This document shows positions 1 to 10,040 of a DNA stretch of 64,000 bases, piece after piece (positions within the stretch are counted from its first letter, which is position 1; every line of letters begins with the position of its first letter). The DNA is taken from assembly GCA_037974665.1 (NCBI GenBank), contig CM075770.1, positions 95,042,850 to 95,106,849 of the forward strand, in the 5' to 3' direction. Origin of the DNA: Ehretia macrophylla. Its lineage: Eukaryota; Streptophyta; Magnoliopsida; Boraginales; Ehretiaceae. The translations under genes and the position numbers were made by a program. Under the pieces are notes generated by a model, which was not told the DNA's origin, made no database searches, and worked only from the letters and a program-made list of their open reading frames with translations.

Positions 1-1698
1 CAAGAAATGTAAACTAAATTTAAAATAACAAAATTATCTAAGTTAAGCTAAATAATAGCTAAATACGGAAGAATATCTAGGGATCAAATATGTAAATAAG
101 GCAATTAATGTAGGCTCGGTATCCGGATTCTCAAATTCTATACAAGAGGTTAAGCTACAAGCATTAACCTAGTCAATTATCTTAGTCTATTAAAATCCCG
201 ATTACTAACTCTGATGTAGGTGCCGTTCCATCTACGCGCATATAGCCATAGTATGGATCTGTCTTTGCAACCTGGTATAAAAGGTCTGTTTCAACATAAG
301 TAATCAACATCTCCTTACTAGTCTAGAAACTATGGTCTACTTAAAAGCATTACCTATAATTTCTTGGAATCTTTAAGGTTGTCAAGCTATTGATTCACTA
401 TTAAAGCATGGATATATGACACGAAAATAAAGCAATCATATCATCTACTTAAAAGCATTATGTATGAAAGACAATACTTAATTAATACAAGTCATATATT
501 GCATTAAAACTAAATTATCCGAATCCGAGACCATATATTAGAAAACCATTATTTACAATATCCTACCCTAGATAAGAATTCTACTCAGACATAATAAATA
601 CGAGTTTATACAAATAAAAGAGAGTCAAAAAAGGCTCCCCGTATTGACGAACGCGTATTTCTGAACTCTAGGTCTGAACAGAAATTCTATAGCTATTCGG
701 GCAGAGCTTCCCCCCCAATAAGAGCTATTTTTGAGCAAAGGCTCAAAAATGAACGTTAGGATGTCCGCTGTATAGTAGCTATTCGGGCAGAATGCCCCCG
801 AATAAGAGCCACTAGGCAGGACTTCCTCCGTATATAGCTATTTAGGCAAAATCCTAAATAAGAACTATAAAATTAACTTGACAAAAATTGAAAATATTGG
901 AAAAATATTCCAAAGCTCTCAAAAATTGTGAGAAAATATGAAGAGGGTTGATGTCTATTTATAGGAAAACTTGGCTACTATTCACGTAGGTATTATTCAC
1001 GCAACTACTATTCACGTAGTTACTATTCATGCGACTACTATTCACGTATTCTGCATGCAGTTTTACTGTTCACGCATTGACCATCACTATTCACGCCTTG
1101 ATAGATACTATTCACGCGTTGACCAAAAAGTTGACCAATGCTATTCCAAGTTTATTCGGCATTTTGAGTCCGTTTTCGCATTCCGTTTGGCCAAATTCTT
1201 CCTCTACGGGCTTCAATTCTTGGTCAACACTTGAGTTTGTCTTTGACTTTGACCGGTTCGTTGACCGCAACATCTTCAGGCATTTTTCACTATTTTGACC
1301 CTCCAAACGATGGAATTTGGCTAAAATCATGCCACGCACAGGACAAATTCCTGTGTTTTGCTCAGATTGCTGTTTCTACCCGAAAAACGGATATGGTTTG
1401 CCAAAAACGGACATGGGTCCCTATTTGAGATCATCTGGATCAATGCTCTGAGTCCAATTTCGTGCTAGTTTCAGCCAAATTTATTCTCTATGAGCTTCAT
1501 TCTTCAACTGCTTCTCGTGTTTCCCCATTCTTGACTTCTTGACTTGTAATTTGGATCATTTTGGGTCTGATTTTTCACTTTTTTGTGTCATCCTACATTG
1601 CATCGAAAATATCAAAGTATTGCAATAATTCCCAAATTAAGATGCAAATATAGTACAAATACTAAGGTTTGAATGCTGTAAATACAGTCACATCAACA
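1..1698 (-). repeat. 3' LTR of the LARD-like element (left end outside the window)
   Basis: It aligns with the right LTR from about 8320 to 10040, so roughly 170 bp lie beyond the window. It ends in CATCAACA, the complement of the TGTTGATG start on the minus strand. Immediately to the right, the complement of TCCCCAAACTT gives a short polypurine tract (AAGTTTGGGGA), as expected just upstream of a 3' LTR. A minus-strand TATA box (TATAAATAGACATC) lies at about 953-966, marking U3 to its right and R/U5 to its left. Confidence 0.85.
973..1125. repeat. LTR minisatellite, TACTATTCACG motif
   Basis: About ten degenerate copies of an 11-bp core, TACTATTCACG, spaced 15 to 25 bp apart. Each LTR copy carries the array just on the U3 side of the TATA box. 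Sister arrays are at about 3769-3930 and 9301-9462 and differ in several units. The short overlapping reading frames here (repeating T-I-H-residues) are by-products of the repeat, not genes. Confidence 0.8.
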
Positions 1699-2170
1699 TC
1701 CCCAAACTTAAACCTTGCTTGCCCTCAAGCAAGACTATCTTTAAAATAGATGTGAAAATAGATTTTGCAGTGTTTTTAGAAGTCAAAAACAGATGAAGTA
1801 ATCTGTCCTATCTTTTTGTCAAACACTTTCCAAATCTGAAACATGAGAAATGCAATCTACTATCTTAAACATATTTAGCAATTAATGACAAATATGATAA
1901 GAGAACTTTGTACATAGTTTTCACAAATAGGTACTCTTATTGGAAATCGACTATTGATTGCTTCGGAGTACATATTTAGAAGTAAACTAAGCAAATTAAG
2001 TTCATTCAATTCCCAAATTTCAAGTTATGCAAACAGATTGGACCTTGATATTCTTACCTACATTTGTAATCAAACTCTTGATCATGCCTTAACCCTTTAA
2101 CATTTGCCAGAAATATAAAAGTACAACTAATAATAACTCTATATAGTGTTTAGTTTCCTTTGCTTTCTGA

Positions 2171-2315
2171 ATATCCCATGTAGCGGGCTTTAAGGCCAAC
2201 AATCCCCCGCCATTATGACTGAGGTTGCCAGGTTTCAAAGGGACCCCTACGTACCTTAATCACCCGAGATATCCAGGCTCGAACCCTTACACTATAGCAC
2301 ATATCCCAAATTACA
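2171..2315. repeat. GC-richer conserved non-coding block (copy 1)
   Basis: A block of about 145 bp starting near TCCCATGTAGCGGGC and ending near GCACATATCCCAAAT. It is clearly less AT-rich than its surroundings and has no open frame. It recurs at 4981-5120 with very few differences. It lies between the polypurine tract and a long polypyrimidine run (about 2395-2470), in the untranslated part of the element. Function unknown; possibilities are an RNA packaging or dimerisation structure, or simply a slowly decaying part of a young duplication. Confidence 0.6.
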
Positions 2316-4980
2316 ATATCTAGGATAGTGGTGCTTAGAGATTTATAACATATTTACACCAAAAATTTATTCAACAATAAAGGTATGTACAACTCTTTTT
2401 CGTTTTTCTTTTTTTTTTCATTTTTTTCTTTGTTGTTTTTTTTTTCTTTTTCTTTTTCTTCTTTTTTTCAGAGTGTACATACAGATAGAATAACATAACA
2501 TACTATACAGACATGGCACAAGGGTTCAGGTTTCAATCACAAGGAGTTCTCATAACAAACGGTAATCCTATCTTAGTCCTTTCATAATCACAAACCTATC
2601 AATTGAAGAACAGAAGAACAACTAGGTTTACTCATGAATACAGTACTCCAAAGTTTTTCTTACAGAGTTCCCTCAGAGTTTTTCATAATACATAGCTAAC
2701 AAAACAGGTTCTCAAATCATCTAAATCATCATTTTTAAACAGGTAAGGTAGCAGACTACTCTTCTCATAAATAAAAATGGTGTATTTCTTGCATATTTTG
2801 AAAAAGGTTTTCATGAATGTACACACCCCCACACCAAAACTTTGCTTGTCCTCAAACAAATAGCAATGTAAAAGAGTGAGAGTATAATATGCAAGTAATA
2901 ACATAATGACAAATGCTACATCCCCAAACCTATGGTTTTCTTACTCTATAGCGCAGGTTGATCAGGTATAAAGGGGAATGTAGTAAGGAAAGATATCACC
3001 TGATGTGAAGCATTTCTATGTTGATGTCAAAGCTTTTCTACTAACTTTTGTCAAAAGATGTATCATTCTGCAATTAAAGATTAGTGGAAAAAGCATTTTA
3101 TAGATTATCATCAACATAACAAAAATAGTTAGCTATACTATATAGACAAAACAAATCTACAGGGGAGAAACCAAAAAGAAATATGGTCATGGAAAATAAC
3201 TAATATATTAAGTAAATAATTTAACTACCCAGACCATTTAACCTCTTTTCTGGGGTTTAAGAGTTAATTAAACAAACATTAAAACATTTAAAAGAACACT
3301 AGGTTGCCTCTTAGTAGCGTTAAGTTTATTGTCATTAGCCAGACTACAAAAATCACTCAAACAGAAAAGAATTCTACTCAGACATAATAAATACGAGTTT
3401 ATACAAATAAAAGAGAGTCAAGAAATGCTCCCCCATATTGACGAACGCGTATTTTTGAACTCCAAGTCTGAACAGAAATTCCATAGCTATTCGGGCAGAG
3501 CTTCCCCCCGAATAAGAGCTATTTTTGAGCAAAGGCTCAAAAATGAACGTTAGGATGTCCGCTGTACAGTAGCTATTCAGGCAGAATGCCCCTGAATAAG
3601 AGCCACTAGGCAGGACTTCCTCCGTATATAGCTATTTAGGCAAAATCCTAAATAAGAACTATAAAAATAACTTGACAAAAATTAAAAATATTGGAAAAAT
3701 ATTCCAAAGCTCTCAAAAATTGTGAGAAAATATGAAGAGGGTTGATGTCTATTTATAGGAAAACTTGGCTACTATTCACGCAGGTACTATTCACGTGACT
3801 ACTATTCACGCAGTTACTTTTCACATGACTACTATTCATGCGATTACTATTCACGTATTCTGCACACAGTTCTACTGTTCACGCATTGAACATCACTATT
3901 CACGCATTGACCAATACTATTCACTCGTTGACCAAAAAGTTGACCAATGCTATTCCAAGTTTATTCGGCATTCTGAGTCCGTTTCTGCATTTCGTTTGGT
4001 CAAATTCTTCCTCTACGGGCTTCAATTCTTGGTCAACACTTGAGTTTGTCTTTGACTTTGACCAATTCGTTGACCGCAACATCTTCAGCGTTTTTCACTG
4101 TTTTGACCCTCCAAACGATAGAATTTGACTAAAATCACACCACCCACAGGACAAAGGTCCTGTGTTTTGCTCAGACTGTTGTTTCTACCTGAAAAACGAA
4201 TATGGTTTGCCAAAAACGGACATGGGTCACTATTTGAGATCATCTGGGTCAATGCTCTGAGTCCAATTTCGTGCTAGTTTCAGCCAAATTTCTTCTCTAT
4301 GAGCTTCATTCTTCAATCGCTTCTCGTGCTTTCGCATTCTTGACTTCTTGACTTGTAATTTGGATCATTTTGGGTCTGATTTTTCACTTTTCTGTATCAT
4401 CCTACATTGCATCAAAAATATCAAAGTATTGCAATAATTCCCAAATTAGGATGCAAATATAGAACAAATACCAAGGTTTGAGTGCTGCAAATACAGTCAT
4501 ATCAACATCCCCAAACCTAAACCTTGCTTGCCCTCAGGCAAGACTGTCTTTAAAATAGATGTGAAAATAGATTTTGCAGAATTTTTACAAGTCAAAAATA
4601 GATGAAGTAATCTATCCTATCTTTTTGTCAAACACTTTCCAAATCTGAAACATGAGAAATGCAATCTACTATCTTAAACATATTCAGCAATTAATGATAA
4701 ACATGATAGGAGAACTTTGTACATAGTTTTCACAAATAGGTACTCTTATTGGAAATCGACTATTGATTGCTTCGAAGTACATATTTAGAAGTAAACTAAG
4801 CAAATTAAGTTCATTCAATTCCTAACTTTCAAGTTATGCAAACAGATTGGACCTTGATATTCTTACCTACATTTGTAATCAAACTCTTGATCATGCCTTA
4901 ACCCTTTAACATTTGCCAGAAATATAAAAATACAACTAATAATACCTCTATATAATGTTCAGTTTCCTTTGCTTTCTGAA

Positions 4981-5120
4981 TATCCCATGTAGCGGGCTTT
5001 AAGGCCAACAATCCCCCGTCATTATGACTGAGGTTGCCAGGTTTTAAAGGGACCCCTACGTGCCTTAATCACCCGAGATATCCAGGCTCGAAACTTTACA
5101 CTATAGCACATATCCCAAAT
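4981..5120. repeat. GC-richer conserved non-coding block (copy 2)
   Basis: Second copy of the block at 2171-2315, carried by the second unit of the 2.8-kb duplication and again followed by a polypyrimidine run (about 5205-5280). Confidence 0.6.
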
Positions 5121-5243
5121 TCCAATGTCTAGGATAGTGGTGCTTAGAGATTTACAATATATTTACACCAAAAATTTATTCAACAGTAAAGGTATGTACA
5201 ACTCTTTTTCGTTTTTCTTTTTTTTTTTTAATTGTTTTCTTTG

Positions 5244-5274
<31 letters not shown>

Positions 5275-6270
5275 TTTTTTTAAGAGTGTACATACAAACA
5301 GAATAACATAACATACTGTACAGACATGGCATAAGGGTTCAGGTTTCAATCACAAGAAGTTCTCATAACAAACGGTAATCTTATCTCAGTCCTTTCATAT
5401 TCACAAACCCATCAATTGAAGAACAAAAGAACAGCTAGGTTTACTCATGAATACAGTACTCCAAAGTTTTTCTTACAGAGTTCCCTCAGAGTTTTTTACA
5501 ATACATTGCTAACAAAATAGGTTCTCAAATCATCTAAATGATCGTTTTTAAACAGGTAAGGTAGCAAACTGCTATTCTCATAAACAAAAATGGTATATTT
5601 CTAGCATATTTTGAAAAGGTTTTTCTTGAAATGTATGCACCCCCATACCAAAACTTTGATTGTCCTCAAGCAAATAGCAATGTAAGACAGTGAGAATGTA
5701 ATATACAAGTAATAACATAATGACAAATGCTATATCCCCAAACCTATGGTTTTCTTACTCTACAGCGCAGGTTGATCAGGTATAAAAGGAAATGTAGTAA
5801 GGAAAGATATCACCTGATGTGAAGCATTTCTATGTTGATATCAAAGCTTCTCTACTAACTTTTGTCAAAAGATGTATCATTCTACAATTAAAGATTAGTG
5901 GAAAAGTATTTTACAGATTATCATCAACACAACAAAAATAGTTAGCTATACTAAATAGACAAAACAAATCTATAGGGGAGAAACCAAAAAGAAATATGGT
6001 CACGAAAAATAACTAAGATATTAAGCAAATAATTTAAGTACCCAGACCATTTATACTCTTTTCTAGGGTTCAAGAGTAAATTTAAACAAACATTAAAGCA
6101 TTTAAAAGAACACTAGGTTGCCTCCTAGTAGCGCTAAATTTATTATCATTAGCCAGACTACAAAAATCACACAAACAGAAAATAAACACATAGAATAAGA
6201 GAGCATTTTTTAAAAATCTAGGTTGCCTCCTAGTAGCGCTGAGTTTTACGCCATCAGCCAGGCGCTATTG

Positions 6271-7371
6271 TTAGAGCCAACAATGTTTAAAATTCTTCAG
6301 CACATATTGCCTGATAATCATTTCAGGACAGATTTTGAATGGAAAAGGATCATGCAACAAATGATGGCTCATTCTTTCGACAGAACATGCCTTTTCGAAA
6401 TCACTTTGAAAATGTGACAAATCCCATCCCAATGTGATGTGTGTGGGAATGTTCTCAACTATGTCAAAATGGGGCATAGTATTTTGTAAATCAGTGTGTC
6501 CCAAGTGGTCAACCCATAAGTTAAAAGATGTATGCAACGTATTGTTCATAAATGGGTCAAATCCAAATTGTGCCTCCTTGAGTAATGTTGTGAGTTGCAC
6601 AATGGAGGAAGGTGCATCAAATGAAGAACTGAGATGACTTTCAATAGGAGAGAGAGTAGGTGTTGAAGCTTCTTTATCAGAGTTAAAATCAATTGAAAAG
6701 GATATAGAAGAATTGGACTCATTCTCTTGGTCAATTTGATACAAAAGTCGGTCAATCTTGTTAACTTCTTCTTCATGTGTCAAGAAGGATGCAGGAATTA
6801 AAGTAGACTCAATAGACTCGTCCTGAAAGAGTGAAGACTCTAAGGAAGTGTGTACACTCATCTTCCTTGAAGAGGAATCAGAGTCGGGATAAATCAAAAC
6901 ATTACTAAGGTCATCCTGTCCTTTTAAACGAGGCATTGTATCATCTTTTTCCTCAAATTCATTTTCCTTATCAGATGTCTCCCAAATAACCTCGCTCATT
7001 TCATTAGTCTGTTCACATGTTATTTCATCAAAGGTGCTCATAACAGACTGAATATGTTGATCTAAAGATTGAAGCATGCGAGCATTAGAGTCGGCAAGTA
7101 GATAAAGTTGGTCATACTTGTCATTGGATTTGGGAGAAGCAGAGTCAATCAAATCATCTTGTTGATGATTTTGTTTGAAAAGATTAAGGATAGAGTCAAC
7201 AGAAGATTTAGATTGAAAAGATGCAGGATCTTGACTTTCAAAGCTTTGAGACAAATTTTCTTGACTCCAAGGTGATGGCTGGTTTTGCCAACTTGGAATG
7301 TGTGCCTCAAACATGTTATCTACCTCATTCCTAGTGTTACATTCTCTACCCACATTATCTCCACTAAACAC
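6271..7371 (-). CDS. Acidic, Ser/Gln-rich 366-residue ORF of the LARD-like element
   Basis: The longest uninterrupted frame in the left 12 kb, downstream of the gag-like zinc-knuckle region in the element's reading direction. The protein is rich in Asp, Glu, Ser, Gln and Asn, with short SxxSF-like stretches and no recognisable enzymatic motif, membrane segment or signal peptide. A segment near residues 75-115 (QLYLLADSNARMLQSLDQHI) resembles a stretch in the preceding frame (QLVQLAESNHQSIDRLQDQI), suggesting both belong to one repeated gag-C-terminal module able to form a short coiled coil. ORFs of this kind occur in plant LARD-type elements with unknown role. I infer a structural or gag-derived protein; whether it is translated is unknown. 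Confidence 0.5.
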   Translation of the reverse strand: MFSGDNVGRECNTRNEVDNMFEAHIPSWQNQPSPWSQENLSQSFESQDPASFQSKSSVDSILNLFKQNHQQDDLIDSASPKSNDKYDQLYLLADSNARMLQSLDQHIQSVMSTFDEITCEQTNEMSEVIWETSDKENEFEEKDDTMPRLKGQDDLSNVLIYPDSDSSSRKMSVHTSLESSLFQDESIESTLIPASFLTHEEEVNKIDRLLYQIDQENESNSSISFSIDFNSDKEASTPTLSPIESHLSSSFDAPSSIVQLTTLLKEAQFGFDPFMNNTLHTSFNLWVDHLGHTDLQNTMPHFDIVENIPTHITLGWDLSHFQSDFEKACSVERMSHHLLHDPFPFKICPEMIIRQYVLKNFKHCWL

Positions 7372-7473
7372 TTCTATTTCCTCAACAACCTGGTTTTGGA
7401 TAGGTTCGTGATAAACGAAACTATATTGGTCTGGTGAACTCAGAACAGGTTGAATAGGATGCTCGTCTTTTTC

Positions 7474-7971
7474 CTACCCATTTATACTCTCGGCTAATTG
7501 ACCGATTTGGTCTTGTAGCCTATCTATGGATTGGTGGTTGGATTCGGCGAGTTGGACAAGTTGGCCGAACTTGTCGTCAAAGTTTGGTTCAGGAGAAGAA
7601 AATTCAATCGAGTTGGGATAGCAAAAGTTTTGTTTGAAAGAATTACTTTGAAAGCTTTCACAAAACTCGGAAGAATTAGGGTTTTGAAATGTAAAATTTT
7701 CAAAATTTTGAGGCAGAAAAGATGAATCATTTTTATCCAAAAATAAATTTTGATGATTCTGCCACTCCGGGTTATATGCATTTGAGTACAAATTTTGGTT
7801 TGAACAATAACCCTGACTACTAAAATCATGACTATATAAAAACTAGGGATTTTGGGGACAATTTTCAAAAGTATGCCCAAATTGATAACAAATTTCACAA
7901 GTATTTGGGATAGGGGGTTGGGTTGTTTCATTAAAAGCCCATTGATATGATGAACCATTAAAATGAGTCAT
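7474..7971 (-). pseudogene. gag-like region with CCHC zinc knuckle (LARD-like element)
   Basis: The minus strand encodes a nucleocapsid-type zinc knuckle, CEICYQFGHTFENC (Cx2Cx4Hx4C), at about 7868-7909, in a short frame beginning MTHFNGSSYQW. The following frame (7474-7791) is Asn/Ser/Phe-rich with a terminal coiled-coil-like segment. Zinc knuckles of this form lie near the C-terminal end of retroelement Gag and bind the RNA genome. It lies directly downstream of the primer site, where gag is expected, and no pol follows. The region is broken; treated as a fossil. Confidence 0.65.
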
Positions 7972-8124
7972 ATTCCAATCAATCAAAATTCCCAAACAAT
8001 TTTTTTAATTTTTTATTTTTTAAATTTTTATTTTTTTAAATTTTTTTTTAAAAATAAAGTGGATAAAATAAACACTTAGACAAGTTCACAAATACTTTTA
8101 TCAAAAACTAAACTATACCGTGCT

Positions 8125-8142
8125 TCCCCGGCAACGGTGCCA
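8125..8142 (-). other. Primer-binding site, tRNA-Asp type
   Basis: The minus strand reads TGGCACCGTTGCCGGGGA, a few bases inside the 5' LTR. This matches the 3' end complement of plant tRNA-Asp as used by Athila/Tat-lineage elements (one variant position from TGGCGCCGTTGCCGGGGA). It fixes the element's orientation. Confidence 0.85.
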
Positions 8143-8148
8143 AAAACT

Positions 8149-10040
8149 TGATGCAATCGGGTTGTACGTTAAAATGTGCACAAAATAACTAAGTTAAAAT
8201 ACCCGCAAGTGCACGGATCTTTGTAGTGTAGTGTGCTCTGAGTGCGGAATCGTACCACAGGAAAGCTTGCTAGTTTAAGTTAGTGAAGTAGTGTGAAAGT
8301 GTTAAAACGCTTAAGTGACAAATTGCAAGGTAGGTTTGAGTAACGAGTAAAAATATAAACTAAAAGCTAAGGTTTTCGTTTAGCTAAGTACGGAAGAATA
8401 TCTAGGGATCAAATATGTAAATAAGGCAATTAATATAGGCTCGGTATCCGGATTCTCAAATTCTATACAAGAGGTTAAGCTACAAGCATTAACCTAGTCA
8501 ATTATCTTAGTCTATTAAAATCCCGATTACTAACTCTGATGTAGGTGCCGTTCCATCTACGAGCGTATAGCCATAGTATGGATCTGTCCTTGCAACCTGG
8601 TGTAAAAGGTCTGTTTCAACATAAGTAATCAACATCTCCTTACTAGTCTAGAAACTATGGTTTACTTAAAAGCATTACCTATAATTTCTTGGAATCTTTA
8701 AGGTTGTCAAGCTATTGACTCACTATTAAAGCATGGATATATGACACGAAAATAAAGCAATCATATCATCTACTTAAAAGCATTATGTATGAAAGACAAT
8801 ACTTAATTAATACAAGTCATATATTGCATTAAAACTAAATTATCCGAATCCGAGACCATATATTAAAAGACCATTATTTACAATATCCTACCCTAGATAA
8901 GAAATCTACTCAGACATAATAAATACGAGTTTATACAAATAAAAGAGAGTCAAGAAAGGCTCCCCCGTATTGACGAACGAGTATTTCTGAACTCCAGGTC
9001 TGAACAGAAATTCTATAGCTATTCGGGCAGAACTTCCCCCCGAATAAGAGCTATTTTTGAGCAAAGACTCAAAAATGAACGTTAGGATGTCAGCTGTACA
9101 GTAGCTATTCGGGCAGAATGCCCCCGAATAAGAGCCACTAGGCAGGACTTCCTTCGTATATAGCTATTTAGGCAAAATTCTAAATAAAAACTATAAAATT
9201 AACTTGACAAAAATTGAAAATATTGGAAAAATATTCCAAAGCTCTCAAAAATTGTGTGAAAAAATGAAGAGGGGTGATGTCTATTTATAGGAAAATTTAG
9301 CTACTATTCACGCGGGTACTATTCACGCAATTACTATTTACTCGACTACTATTCCCGCGGTTACTATTTACGCGATTACTATTCACGTATTCTGCATGCA
9401 GTTTTACTATTCACGCGTTGACCATCACTATTCACGCGTTGACCGATACTATTCACCCATTGACCAAAAAGTTGACCAATGCTATTCCAAGTTTATTCGG
9501 CATTCTGAGTCCATTTTCGCATTCCGTTTGGCCAAATTCTTCCTCTACGGGCTTCAATTCTTGGTCAACACTTGAGTTTGTCTTTGACTTTGACCGGTTC
9601 GTTGACCGCAACATTTTTGGATATTTTTCACTGTTTTAACCCTCCAAACGATGGAATTTGGCTAAAATCACGCCACCTACAGGACAATAGTCCTGTGTTT
9701 TGCTCAGACTATTGTTTCTACTCGAAAAACGGATATGGTTTGCCAAAAAGGGACATGGATCACTATTTGAGATCATCTGGGTCAATGCTCTGAATCCAAT
9801 TTCGTGCTAGTTTCAGCCAAATTTCTTCTCTATGAGCTTCATTCTTCAACCGCTTCTCGTGCTTCCCTATTCTTGACTTCTTCACTTGTAATTTGGATCA
9901 TTTTGAGTCTGATTTTCCACTTTTCGTTATCATCCTATATTGCATCGAAAATATAAAAATATTACAATAATTCCCAAATTAAGATGCAAATATAGTACAA
10001 ATACCAAGGTTTGAGTGCTGCAAATACAGTCACATCAACA
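8149..10040 (-). repeat. 5' LTR of the LARD-like element (1892 bp)
   Basis: On the plus strand it starts TGATGCAATCGG and ends GTCACATCAACA, giving TG...CA ends on the minus strand. It contains the TACTATTCACG minisatellite (9301-9462) and a minus-strand TATA box near 9283-9296. Beyond 10040 the sequence changes to the leader of a Tekay/Del-like element. Confidence 0.87.

Larger units (their letters stand above)
574..6182. repeat. 2.8-kb direct tandem duplication inside the LARD-like element
   Basis: Unit 1 covers about 574-3366 and unit 2 about 3367-6182. Each begins at AAGAATTCTACTCAGAC inside the LTR, runs through the LTR end, polypurine tract and 1.7 kb of internal sequence, and stops at ACAGAAAA. 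At 3367 the internal sequence jumps back to mid-LTR sequence, so an extra partial LTR (3367-4511) sits in the interior. The two units are close to identical by eye, with scattered substitutions and small indels, so the duplication is relatively recent. Confidence 0.85.
1..10040 (-). mobile_element. Ty3-gypsy LARD-like element (Athila/Tat-type primer site), gag-only
   Basis: A long LTR element read on the minus strand. The 5' LTR is at the right (8149-10040), followed leftward by a primer-binding site, a gag-like region with a zinc knuckle, a long non-coding stretch, a polypurine tract and the 3' LTR, which runs off the window's left edge. No protease, reverse transcriptase, RNase H or integrase is visible, so it looks like a non-autonomous large retrotransposon derivative that would rely on proteins from a relative. 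The tRNA-Asp-type primer site is typical of Athila/Tat-lineage gypsy elements. The interior is enlarged by a 2.8-kb tandem duplication. It is inserted in the leader of a Tekay/Del-like element that continues at 10041. Broken and incomplete in the window; LTR copies differ by only a few percent by eye, suggesting moderate age. Confidence 0.82.

Noticed and set aside
971-1298. Overlapping frames with repeated T-I-H residues near the LTR promoter, also at 3765-4128
   Set aside because: They follow the TACTATTCACG minisatellite and differ between LTR copies; by-products of the repeat.
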